Shown in pieces: positions 1 through 5,311 of a stretch of 6,571 bases of DNA. The translations under genes were made by a program, and so were the position numbers. The stretch covers positions 1-6,571 of the forward strand of contig VBHW01000116.1 of NCBI GenBank assembly GCA_005881055.1, given 5' to 3'. The stretch comes from Chloroflexota bacterium (GTDB taxonomy: Bacteria > Chloroflexota > Limnocylindria > Limnocylindrales > CSP1-4). The stretch's first letter is position 1. Each line of letters starts with the position of its first letter. The notes under the pieces were generated by a model that made no database searches, was not told where the DNA came from, and saw only the letters and a list, made by a program, of their open reading frames with translations.

Positions 1-349
1 CGGCCAGGCGCGCCGCCTGGCGGGGCGCGAGCGGGCCGCTGCGCCGGAGGATCGTGGCGATGTCCTCGCCGTCGATCCGCTCCATGACGATGAACGGACC
101 CTGCTCGTCGACGCCGTAGTCGTAGACCGAGACGACGTTCGGGTGGTTGAGCGAGCCAGCGGCCTGCGCCTCCTGGCGGAACCGGCTGCCGAACTCCGGG
201 TCGCGCCCGTACTCGGGACGGAGGAGCTTGACGGCAACGTCGCGATTCAGCTGGGCGTCATGAGCCCGGTAGATGGTGGCCATGCCACCCTGGCCCAGGA
301 GCTCCATGAGGCGATAGCGGCTCCCGAGCACGCTTCCGATATCCGCCAA
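1..349 (-). CDS. PknB-type serine/threonine protein kinase, N-terminal part (cut by window edge)
   Basis: This is the first 116 codons of a Hanks-type kinase, which transfers the ATP gamma-phosphate to Ser/Thr of target proteins. Visible parts of the N-lobe are the glycine-rich loop GQGGMATIY (residues 19-27), the ATP-anchoring lysine in VAVK (K41), the alpha-C glutamate E60, the HPNVVSVYDYG segment (69-79), and the hinge around M89-E90. The HRD catalytic loop, DFG motif and any transmembrane or PASTA part lie beyond the left edge, so activity and topology cannot be judged. The chosen start is TTG at 349. It is the only in-frame start just before the kinase domain, and it has a purine-rich GAGAGG six bases upstream (356-361). 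An ATG at 383 is out of frame. The family call is firm; the substrate is unknown. Confidence 0.93.
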   Translation of the reverse strand, partial: MADIGSVLGSRYRLMELLGQGGMATIYRAHDAQLNRDVAVKLLRPEYGRDPEFGSRFRQEAQAAGSLNHPNVVSVYDYGVDEQGPFIVMERIDGEDIATILRRSGPLAPRQAARLA

Positions 350-371
350 GACGACCCTCTCGTGATGCGAC

Positions 372-390
372 CGGTAGGCCCATCCTACCG
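372..390 (-). promoter_or_regulatory. Putative promoter/operator of the kinase gene: dyad overlapping a TAnnnT -10 box
   Basis: A perfect 7-bp inverted repeat (CGGTAGG, 5-nt centre, CCTACCG) lies 23 bases upstream of the kinase start. On the minus strand it contains TAGGAT (387 to 382), which fits a -10 box of the TAnnnT form. That would give a leader of about 25 bases containing the GAGAGG ribosome site. No convincing -35 box is visible. A dyad over a -10 box is a usual place for a repressor, but this is inference. Confidence 0.35.
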
Positions 391-523
391 TACCGAACCT
401 GGCGCGCGACCGAACTCGAGGGTCGAGCCACTACGGCCGGCAGGCGGGGGTGAGACTCCTGGCGCTAGCCTCGCGTGACGGTGGCGGGCCCCCCGCGACA
501 GCTCATTCGCGACCCCCGGACGC

Positions 524-1066
524 TTATGGCGACCCGGTGAGCCAGCGTCGGACGATGTCGATCGCGTCGAGCGAGCTGATGCCGTCGAACAGGCGGGCGC
601 CATGGATGGCCCATTCCTGGAGCTCCTTGAGCGCCAGCAGGACCGCGAGCGCCGGGGCGACCGTGACGGGTCGCCAGTCGAAGCCCGGCCGGAAGCGGTG
701 GACCGCGGCGACGAAGAGGAACCAGAACTCGAAGACGTTCGGGAAGAGGAGGAGCAGCCCGCGATCGCCGAACGCCTCGAAGGCGACGAACCCGACGAGC
801 CGCCAGCCGTAGAGGGCGATCGCGATGGTCTTCTCCGGTCGCGGCCAGCGGAGGGCGACGACGAGGAACGCGGCCATGTAGACCTGGTCGAGCCACTTGT
901 CGAAGGACTGGTAGTCCGGGATCCCCCCGAGATCGAGCGTGTCCCGGAGGAGCAGGTCGGACAGGTCGACGAGGACCGCGAGGATCCCGCCCGCGAACGG
1001 CCAGCGCAACACCGGCAGCGACCCGGCGATCCGGACCGCGGCGATGACGAGGACCTCGAGGGTCAC
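524..1066 (-). CDS. Conserved polytopic membrane protein of unknown function
   Basis: This is a protein of about 180 residues. Hydrophobic segments lie near residues 14-40, 61-72, 80-98, 104-122 and 134-146, suggesting an integral membrane protein with about five helices. Polar signatures include an acidic stretch VLVDLSDLLLRD (31-42), the motif DKWLDQVYMAAF (56-67), and FPNVFEFWF (108-116). The pattern recalls an uncharacterised membrane protein family I associate with actinobacteria and Chloroflexota, but I cannot name a domain. I chose GTG at 1066 because hydrophobic family-like sequence starts there. An in-frame GTG at 1156 would add 30 Arg/Ser-rich residues reaching back towards the repeat cluster and looks like read-through. 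Neither start has a clear Shine-Dalgarno site. The gene lies alone between the kinase (174 bases downstream) and the repeat cluster. Confidence 0.75.
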   Translation of the reverse strand: MTLEVLVIAAVRIAGSLPVLRWPFAGGILAVLVDLSDLLLRDTLDLGGIPDYQSFDKWLDQVYMAAFLVVALRWPRPEKTIAIALYGWRLVGFVAFEAFGDRGLLLLFPNVFEFWFLFVAAVHRFRPGFDWRPVTVAPALAVLLALKELQEWAIHGARLFDGISSLDAIDIVRRWLTGSP

Positions 1067-1165
1067 CGCGTGCGCCTGACGAGGGCCGAGATCGCTGCCG
1101 AGCTGACGATCGCACGAGCACTGCGAGCGGGCACGTCGCTCGGCCGACTGAGCCACGGCTCGGCA

Positions 1166-1191
1166 CCATTTGCATCGCTGGCTGGCGTTAG
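1166..1191 (-). repeat. Degenerate inverted copy of the 26-bp bipartite repeat
   Basis: Read as a reversed copy, CCATTTG (1166-1172), five bases, then CTGGCTGGCGTTAG (1178-1191) matches the reverse complement of the direct repeats at 16 of the 21 block positions. The length and the 5-base spacing are the same. It faces the three direct copies, whose first member starts 38 bases away. Confidence 0.55.
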
Positions 1192-1229
1192 TCGGTGCGT
1201 TGTCACGCGATCACGCACGGCACCGGCTC

Positions 1230-1255
1230 GTAACGTCAGCCACAGACCCATTTGG
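1230..1255 (+). repeat. Bipartite 26-bp repeat, copy 1
   Basis: Block A is GTAACGTCAGCCAC (1230-1243), followed by five variable bases (agacc), then block B CATTTGG (1249-1255). All 21 block bases are identical in copies 2 and 3. Confidence 0.9.
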
Positions 1256-1279
1256 CGCTGATGGCGGACGTTCCCGCTT

Positions 1280-1305
1280 GTAACGTCAGCCACCGCGGCA
1301 TTTGG
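1280..1305 (+). repeat. Bipartite 26-bp repeat, copy 2
   Basis: Block A is at 1280-1293, the five-base variable spacer (cgcgg) at 1294-1298, and block B at 1299-1305. It starts exactly 50 bases after copy 1. Confidence 0.9.
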
Positions 1306-1336
1306 GGCCTGGTGCCGGTCCCGGGCTGTCCCACCC

Positions 1337-1362
1337 GTAACGTCAGCCACGGACGCATTTGG
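1337..1362 (+). repeat. Bipartite 26-bp repeat, copy 3
   Basis: Block A is at 1337-1350, the five-base variable spacer (ggacg) at 1351-1355, and block B at 1356-1362. It starts 57 bases after copy 2. The bases between copies are not conserved, so only the two blocks are under constraint. Confidence 0.9.
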
Positions 1363-1426
1363 CAGCCCAGCGTCGCGAGCATCTTCACGCCGAGCCCGAC
1401 GCCAGCCCACTGATAGGCAGCTGTCT

Positions 1427-1438
1427 GCAACGTCAGGC
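1427..1438 (+). repeat. Block-A fragment of the repeat
   Basis: GCAACGTCAG followed by GC matches block A at 9 of its first 10 positions, and no block B follows at the expected distance. It may be a decayed fourth direct copy; chance is possible for so short a match. Confidence 0.3.
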
Positions 1439-1447
1439 CGAAGGCCT
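1435..1447 (-). terminator. Weak hairpin after galU, possible terminator
   Basis: AGGCC, three bases, GGCCT forms a tight 5-bp stem 17 bases past the galU stop codon. There is no T-run after it on the minus strand, so it is at best a weak or factor-assisted terminator. Confidence 0.2.
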
Positions 1448-1463
1448 CGACGGATTGGGTTCC

Positions 1464-2342
1464 TTACAGTTCCAGCGAGCGCAAGTACTCGCGGAACTCC
1501 CCGGCGAGATCGGCCCGGGCAAGCGCGAGCTCGACGGACGCCTGGAGCCAGCCCATCGTGGTGCCCGCGTCGTAACGCGTGCCCTCGAACTCGTAGGCGT
1601 AGACCTGCTGCTCCTGCATGAGCATCTCGATCGCGTCCGTGAGCTGGATCTCGCCACCGGCGCCGCGCTGCGTCTGCTCGAGCTTGTCGAAGATCTTGGG
1701 CGTGAGGATGTACCGCCCGATGATCGCGAGGTTGGACGGCGCCTCGCCCGGTGGCGGCTTCTCGACGAGGCCGGCCACGCGATGGAGGCGGCCGTGGTCG
1801 AGCGGGTTGTCCGTCGGCTCGGGCTTGATGATCCCGTAGCGCCTCGTCTCGCCGGGCGGCACCTCCGTGACGGCGACGACCGAGCTGTGGGTCTGGTTGT
1901 ACGCGTGGATGAGCTGGCCGATGCACGGGCGGTCGCCCACCACCACGTCGTCCGAGAGGATGACGGCGAACGGCTCGTGCCCGACGAGCTCCTTCGCGAC
2001 GAGCACCGCGTGGCCGAGCCCGAGCTGCTCCTTCTGCCGGACGTAGGCGACCTGCGCCAGATCGCTGATGTGCCGGATCCGCCGGAGCATCTCGACGTCG
2101 CCGCGTTCCTCGAGCAGGTGCTCGAGCTCGTACGACAGGTCGAAGTGGTCCTCGATGGCGCGCTTCTGGCTCGAGGTGACGATGATCACCTGCTCGATCC
2201 CGGCGGCGACCGCCTCCTCGACGGCGTACTGGATCACCGGCTTGTCGACGAGCGGCAGCATCTCCTTCGGCTGGGCCTTCGTGGCAGGCAGGAAGCGCGT
2301 CCCCCAGCCGGCGGCCGGGAACACGGCCTTGCGGATTCGCAT
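1464..2342 (-). CDS. galU: UTP-glucose-1-phosphate uridylyltransferase (UDP-glucose pyrophosphorylase)
   Basis: This cytoplasmic enzyme joins UTP and glucose-1-phosphate to give UDP-glucose and pyrophosphate. UDP-glucose feeds glycan, glycolipid and trehalose synthesis. The full nucleotidyltransferase fold is visible in 292 residues, the usual length for bacterial GalU. It shows the nucleotide-binding loop AAGWGTRFLPATKAQPKEM (10-28, with G12, R16 and K26), the metal-site region LSDDVV (129-134), YGIIKPE (169-175), VEKP with the sugar-phosphate lysine K195, GGEIQLTDA (229-237), and the C-terminal YDAGTTMGW (257-265). No key residue looks altered. The start is ATG at 2342, where the conserved MRIRKAVFPAAG opening begins. 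Its ribosome site is weak. The gene starts 27 bases after the upstream membrane protein gene ends, so co-transcription is likely. It is followed by the repeat cluster. Confidence 0.97.
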   Translation of the reverse strand: MRIRKAVFPAAGWGTRFLPATKAQPKEMLPLVDKPVIQYAVEEAVAAGIEQVIIVTSSQKRAIEDHFDLSYELEHLLEERGDVEMLRRIRHISDLAQVAYVRQKEQLGLGHAVLVAKELVGHEPFAVILSDDVVVGDRPCIGQLIHAYNQTHSSVVAVTEVPPGETRRYGIIKPEPTDNPLDHGRLHRVAGLVEKPPPGEAPSNLAIIGRYILTPKIFDKLEQTQRGAGGEIQLTDAIEMLMQEQQVYAYEFEGTRYDAGTTMGWLQASVELALARADLAGEFREYLRSLEL

Positions 2343-2369
2343 CAGGCCCGCGACGTCTCCGCGCGACGC

Positions 2370-3458
2370 TCAGCCGGCGTGATTGCCCGCATCCTCTGCC
2401 GCCGGCAGGTCGCCGGGCAGGCTGCGCTCGCGCCGGACACCGACGAGCCGGATCGCCGTGAACGGGATGCGGACCTCGCGGAACACCTCGATCGAGACGA
2501 GGAATCCGGCGAAGAGCAGGACGACCGCGACGAGCTTGCCGGCCTGGAAGAGCTCCGTGGAGCCGAACCGGTTGAGCGAATCCGTGCTGCTCGCGACGAT
2601 CGCGCCGATCGCAATGAGGATCGTGGCCGGCACGCGGCTGTGGAGGCGTCCGCGCAGGAGCGCTCGCACGGCACCGGGGAGCGACGCGAGGAAGTTCACG
2701 ACGATCGCGACCGGTGCGATGACGAGGTTGAACAGGAACGTGTCCCCGTTCTGGGTCGGGTCGAGCGAGTAATCGAGCACGCGTCGCTTGGGCATGAACA
2801 CGTACGCGGAGAACAGCGCGCCGAGGATGAGCGCGAAGCCGCCGGTGATGTTGAGGAACGGAGTCAGCAGGCGGATCGTTCCCGGGAAGAGGTCGCCCGT
2901 CGGGATCCCGGTCCGCGGGTCGAGGGCGTAGCCCGGAGCCGGCAACGGCGTCGCCACCATGAGCACGACGCTCAGCAGGGTCGCCCCGACGACGCCGGCG
3001 GCGGCGATCCGCGGCCAGCGCTCGTTCTGGAAGTACGTCTCGATTGCGATGGCCGCCGCGAGTGCGAGGGCGGCGAGGAGGTACACGAGCGGAGCCACGC
3101 CGGCACCCGGATAGTCGTACCGCCGCTGGGTCAGGACGGTGAAGATCCCGGCGAGCCCGATGCACACGGCGAACGTGTATCCGAAGCGGGTCCGGGCGAG
3201 GAGGAAGGCGGTCCCGAGACCGAGCCATCCGGCCGTCCAGACCGCGCCGGTGAGGTACCACGTCCGGTACAGGACCTCGTTCCACCCGCCCACGCCGGCG
3301 AGCGCCTCGCAGCCTGAGGCGACCGCGAAGAACAGCATCCCGATCGCCCAGATCAACTGGTAGGCACCGCGCCGCTCCCGCCACTGGTCGAGGAGCGCGA
3401 GGCCGAAGAGCAGCGCGACGAGCGACGTGAACAGCGGGAGGACGACGGTCAGGTTCAT
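2370..3458 (-). CDS. Large polytopic membrane protein, about ten helices, unknown function
   Basis: The protein has 362 residues. Hydrophobic segments lie near residues 4-24, 33-54, 66-88, 92-109, 121-141, 149-170, 195-219, 242-262, 275-292 and 308-330, suggesting about ten transmembrane helices. The C-terminal 30 residues are charged and probably cytoplasmic. Aromatic residues are rich in helices 2-3 (for example YRTWYLTGAVWTAGWLG, 64-80). A proline/glycine-rich loop (about 171-193) separates two helical halves. I do not recognise a named family or catalytic motif. The start is ATG at 3458, directly before the first helix; no strong Shine-Dalgarno site precedes it. It lies 50 bases after the Cys-rich gene and 27 bases before galU on the same strand. 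An envelope or glycan role alongside GalU is therefore possible but rests only on position. Confidence 0.85.
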   Translation of the reverse strand: MNLTVVLPLFTSLVALLFGLALLDQWRERRGAYQLIWAIGMLFFAVASGCEALAGVGGWNEVLYRTWYLTGAVWTAGWLGLGTAFLLARTRFGYTFAVCIGLAGIFTVLTQRRYDYPGAGVAPLVYLLAALALAAAIAIETYFQNERWPRIAAAGVVGATLLSVVLMVATPLPAPGYALDPRTGIPTGDLFPGTIRLLTPFLNITGGFALILGALFSAYVFMPKRRVLDYSLDPTQNGDTFLFNLVIAPVAIVVNFLASLPGAVRALLRGRLHSRVPATILIAIGAIVASSTDSLNRFGSTELFQAGKLVAVVLLFAGFLVSIEVFREVRIPFTAIRLVGVRRERSLPGDLPAAEDAGNHAG

Positions 3459-3508
3459 TCGGCGGGTGTCATGCAGTCCGTGGCGCGCTCATCGGTCGAG
3501 GCTCCTGG

Positions 3509-3853
3509 TCAGGCGGGGACGAACTCGTGGGCGTCGCGGTGGAGGCCGTCGCAGAGCCCCCAGCGCCGCGCGTCGCCGGGGATCGGGATGGGTCGCATGA
3601 TCTCGCGCACCCGCCCCCGTCGGCAGAAGAGATCGCCGCGACGGGCCATCCACGCTCGAACGCACGACTCGTCCGAGTGGAACTGGAAGGGCCCGGGGTT
3701 GATCGCGGGCTGCTCCGACCAGTCCGCCGGACGCTCCGTCGCGACGATGTCGAGCACGTTCACCCGCCAGGGCGTGCCCTCGATGATGTCCCTGCAGCCG
3801 TCGCAGCGGATCGCGACGTTGTCCTTGACGATCGTGCGGATCGAGACGCCCAT
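3509..3853 (-). CDS. Small Cys-rich protein, putative zinc-binding (treble-clef-like)
   Basis: The protein has 114 residues, is soluble, and has no signal peptide or membrane segment. A CxxC pair (C17, C20 in IRCDGC) is followed about 40 residues later by H59-x4-C64 in FHSDESCVRAWM. This spacing resembles small treble-clef or zinc-ribbon proteins in which CxxC and a later H/C pair hold one zinc. C77 and C101 are further candidates. The family is not named. The ATG at 3853 was chosen; GGAG lies only three bases before it. A GTG at 3862 (three codons longer) is a real rival, because TACGCT sits exactly six bases upstream of it and would give a leaderless transcript. Longer readings to 3958 would run into the tRNA gene and are rejected. 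It is the first gene of a possible operon with the membrane protein and galU. Confidence 0.72.
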   Translation of the reverse strand: MGVSIRTIVKDNVAIRCDGCRDIIEGTPWRVNVLDIVATERPADWSEQPAINPGPFQFHSDESCVRAWMARRGDLFCRRGRVREIMRPIPIPGDARRWGLCDGLHRDAHEFVPA

Positions 3854-3868
3854 CAGCTCCACGGCCGA

Positions 3869-3874
3869 AGCGTA
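3869..3874 (-). promoter_or_regulatory. Putative -10 box for the Cys-rich gene
   Basis: TACGCT on the minus strand fits TAnnnT and stands six bases before a GTG at 3862, the spacing typical of leaderless transcripts. No -35 box is evident. The motif carries little information, so chance is possible. Confidence 0.3.
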
Positions 3875-3946
3875 GCAGAGGCCCTCGACGGGGTGCCGGC
3901 AGGGAGCTGGGCGGGCTCGTTGGGGCGGAGAGGTGGGGCGCCGGAG

Positions 3947-4023
3947 TGGTAGCCCCAAGGGGATTCGAACCCCTGATCTCCACCTTGAAAGGGTGGCGTC
4001 CTAGGCCTCTAGACGATGGGGCC
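3947..4023 (-). tRNA. tRNA-Glu (anticodon UUC), CCA encoded
   Basis: The cloverleaf reads clearly on the minus strand. The acceptor arm is GGCCCCA (4023 to 4017) paired with TGGGGCT (3957 to 3951), with U8 next. The anticodon stem CCACC/GGTGG encloses the loop CTTTCAA, giving anticodon TTC. The T-arm is AGGGG-TTCGAAT-CCCCT. The discriminator A (3950) is followed directly by genome-encoded CCA (3949 to 3947). The first pair is G1-U72, a wobble where G-C is more usual. Glutamyl-tRNA decodes GAA/GAG and also feeds C5-pathway heme synthesis in most bacteria. The gene is co-directional with its neighbours. No integrase or repeated 3' fragment is visible nearby. Confidence 0.96.
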
Positions 4024-4036
4024 GCGCGAGCCGGAT

Positions 4037-4055
4037 GGCGACCGTGACGGTCGCC
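4037..4055 (-). terminator. 8-bp perfect hairpin between membrane gene and tRNA
   Basis: GGCGACCG, TGA, CGGTCGCC is a perfect inverted repeat with a 3-base centre. It lies 55 bases past the stop of the three-helix membrane gene and 13 bases before the tRNA 5' end. It lacks a T-run. It could end the upstream transcript, shape the tRNA precursor leader for processing, or act as a protein-binding dyad. Confidence 0.35.
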
Positions 4056-4079
4056 TGACGGCCGAGACCGATCGGGCCG

Positions 4080-4085
4080 AGTCTA
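4080..4085 (-). promoter_or_regulatory. Possible -10 box for tRNA-Glu
   Basis: TAGACT on the minus strand fits TAnnnT and lies 56 bases before the mature tRNA 5' end, in the gap after the upstream gene. No -35 at standard spacing is seen. If real, the hairpin at 4037-4055 would be in the precursor leader. Confidence 0.2.
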
Positions 4086-4109
4086 GCATCCGCTCACCGC
4101 ACGCCCGGG

Positions 4110-4523
4110 TCAGCGCGAACCCGACGTCCACAGCTGGGCGAGCAGCACCGCTCCCGCGAAGCACCCGAGGGCGATGATCGAGGCGATGCCCGAGCCGATC
4201 GCGAGGAACATCGCGCGGATCGCCTCCTCGGCGGCTCCGGCGCGGTACGTCGAGACCAGGCCCATGAGCGTCAGGAGCCCGAAGACGAGCCCGAGGAGCG
4301 TGAGCCCGGCGGCCAGCAGCGGGATCTGCGTCGCGTCGCGGACCGTGAGGGTGTAGAGGCCGAAGCCGACCGACCCGAAGATGGCGATGAGGAGGATGAC
4401 CCGCGTCGGCGTGACCCGGATCCGCCCGATGCGCGGCCCGCCCGTGTCCTCGTCCTCGTACATGTCCTCGTACATGTCCTCGTCGGGCGAGGTCCGACTG
4501 GGCCCGTACGGTCGGTTCCGCAC
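4110..4523 (-). CDS. Small three-helix membrane protein with acidic N-terminal tail
   Basis: The protein has 137 residues. An N-terminal tail of about 36 residues is strongly acidic between 14 and 26 and carries a duplicated Asp-Met-Tyr-Glu unit, then a short basic stretch (R31-R41). Three hydrophobic helices follow at about 40-60, 67-91 and 104-131. I recognise no named family or catalytic motif. The start is GTG at 4523, four bases after the stop codon of the methyltransferase-like gene. A good Shine-Dalgarno AGGTGA sits inside the last codons of that gene. This arrangement points to translational coupling, so the two products are probably needed together. The tRNA-Glu gene follows. Confidence 0.8.
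   Translation of the reverse strand: MRNRPYGPSRTSPDEDMYEDMYEDEDTGGPRIGRIRVTPTRVILLIAIFGSVGFGLYTLTVRDATQIPLLAAGLTLLGLVFGLLTLMGLVSTYRAGAAEEAIRAMFLAIGSGIASIIALGCFAGAVLLAQLWTSGSR
4455..4478 (-). repeat. Tandem 12-bp duplication inside the three-helix membrane gene
   Basis: Two exact 12-bp copies (CTCGTACATGTC on the plus strand), flanked by CTCGTC half-units, encode the doubled Asp-Met-Tyr-Glu in the acidic tail. Being a multiple of three, copy changes would keep the frame. Confidence 0.85.
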
Positions 4524-4527
4524 GCCG

Positions 4528-5250
4528 TCAGCTCACCTGAGCCAGGCCGGCGACGGGCGAGTCGGGGGCGAGGCCGTCCGCCGTTCGTGTCCGGTGGTAG
4601 ATCGCGACGTTGTAGCTGAGCCTAGGCCGCGTGAGGGCGAGACCGATCGCCTTCCCCGCCTCCCCGAACGCGTCGGCCAGCAGCGCGTTCGCGTCCTCCA
4701 GGGACCCGAACGTCCAGAATGCGTGGATCACGCGGATCCGGAACCCGTTGCGCAGGTACCAGCCGTCGCGGCGGCCCCAGCTCCCATACTCGGGCAGGTC
4801 GCCGCGCATCCGTGAGACATCGTCACGCCCGTAATCATGGACGACGAGCAGGCGGCCGCCCGGTCGCAGGACGCGCTCGGCCTCGGCGACCTCGGCCTCG
4901 CTGGGCCCGCGGAATGCGCTCCAGTAGGCGACGATCGCATCGGCGCTGCCGTCGGGCAGCCCGAGAGCCCCGGCGGTTCCCGGCGCGACGCGGACCCCCG
5001 GCAGGTCGGCGAGGGCAGCCTGCAGCCCGGCCAGCAGCTCCGGGCGTTCGAGGATCGTCAGTCGCGCACCGAGCTCGACGAGGTGCCGCGCGCGCACCCC
5101 GCGCGCACCGTCCACGAGGACGACGTCCCGGTCTCCGAGCGGGCCCAATGCGTCGAGCGCGCGCGGGATCTTGCCCTCGAGATCGAAGGACCGGAGCAGC
5201 CGGTCGGCCAGGTCATTCGCCAGGTCGATCGGAAGGTCTGCCACGAGCAC
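4528..5250 (-). CDS. Class I SAM-dependent methyltransferase-like protein
   Basis: The protein has 240 residues and a Rossmann-type methyltransferase layout. Motif I lies in VVLVDGARGV (43-52), an acidic residue ends strand 2 (E68), LPDGSADAIVAYWS (98-111) is at the motif IV position, and ERVLRPGGRLLVVHDYG (125-141) is the typical post-motif hairpin. Motif I is degenerate: the usual DxGxGxG reads D47-G-A49-R-G51-V-R53, keeping one of three glycines. SAM binding is therefore likely but not certain, and a non-catalytic or altered-cofactor member is possible. The substrate is unknown. A conserved-looking YGSWGRRDGWYLRNGF segment (about 153-168) may help form the substrate site. The start is GTG at 5250; a second GTG at 5244 is possible. 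TATACT just upstream suggests a leaderless or near-leaderless message. Confidence 0.82.
   Translation of the reverse strand: MLVADLPIDLANDLADRLLRSFDLEGKIPRALDALGPLGDRDVVLVDGARGVRARHLVELGARLTILERPELLAGLQAALADLPGVRVAPGTAGALGLPDGSADAIVAYWSAFRGPSEAEVAEAERVLRPGGRLLVVHDYGRDDVSRMRGDLPEYGSWGRRDGWYLRNGFRIRVIHAFWTFGSLEDANALLADAFGEAGKAIGLALTRPRLSYNVAIYHRTRTADGLAPDSPVAGLAQVS
4533..4538 (-). promoter_or_regulatory. Ribosome binding site for the three-helix membrane gene
   Basis: AGGTGA on the minus strand lies nine bases before the GTG start at 4523 and within the last codons of the methyltransferase-like gene. It decides the GTG start and ties the two genes together in translation. Confidence 0.6.
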
Positions 5251-5254
5251 GGGA

Positions 5255-5260
5255 AGTATA
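5255..5260 (-). promoter_or_regulatory. -10 box of the methyltransferase-like gene
   Basis: TATACT on the minus strand is close to the consensus TATAAT. It stands four bases before GTG 5250 and ten before GTG 5244, so the transcript would have almost no leader. No good -35 is seen; its place is taken by the dyad at 5261-5283. Confidence 0.5.
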
Positions 5261-5283
5261 GGCCCGCCTCGATCGAGCGGGCC
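5261..5283. promoter_or_regulatory. Strong dyad between divergent genes, candidate operator
   Basis: GGCCCGC (5261-5267) and GCGGGCC (5277-5283) flank an inner palindrome TCGATCGA (5269-5276), with a single unpaired C at 5268. The symmetry thus covers 22 of 23 bases. It directly abuts TATACT of the minus-strand gene and lies 41 bases before the plus-strand start at 5324. That position lets one bound protein control both directions. The regulator is not in the window. Confidence 0.5.
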
Positions 5284-5311
5284 CGAGGGAGGTCGTGCCG
5301 CGGAACGGTGG

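Larger units (their letters stand above)
1067..1463. other. 397-base gene-free region with repeat cluster
   Basis: There is no credible gene in this stretch. It separates the 3' end of galU from the upstream side of the next minus-strand gene. It holds three direct copies and one degenerate inverted copy of a 26-bp bipartite repeat, and a fragment of a further copy near galU. Open frames crossing it have the repetitive, Arg/Pro/Trp-rich composition expected of translated repeats. No tRNA or clear promoter was seen here. Confidence 0.7.

Noticed and set aside
1166..1362. The repeats as a CRISPR array
   Set aside because: Only three good copies, intervals of 24 and 31 bases, an internal variable gap in each repeat, one inverted copy, and no cas genes nearby.
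1236..1430. Short minus-strand open frame inside the repeat cluster
   Set aside because: Its residues are a translation of the DNA repeats themselves, and no ribosome site or outside homology signal is visible.
1359..3317. Very long plus-strand open frame opposite galU and the membrane gene
   Set aside because: It is a high-GC shadow: extremely Arg/Glu/Asp-rich with no domain, lying wholly opposite a clear galU and a clear polytopic membrane gene.
1063..3384. 773-codon minus-strand open frame across galU, the membrane gene and the repeats
   Set aside because: Arg/Pro-rich shadow in a different frame from two recognisable genes; its end runs through the repeat cluster.
3455..3472. Five-codon open frame (MTPAE) overlapping the membrane gene start by ATGA
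   Set aside because: It could couple translation, but it has no ribosome site and an overlap this short is common by chance.
3854..3958. Longer N-terminus for the Cys-rich protein
   Set aside because: It would run into the tRNA-Glu 3' end and adds an Arg/Pro-rich stretch typical of read-through in GC-rich intergenic DNA.
3947..4023. tRNA-Glu gene as an integration site of a mobile element
   Set aside because: No integrase, no second copy of the tRNA 3' end, and no change of base composition on either side in the window.
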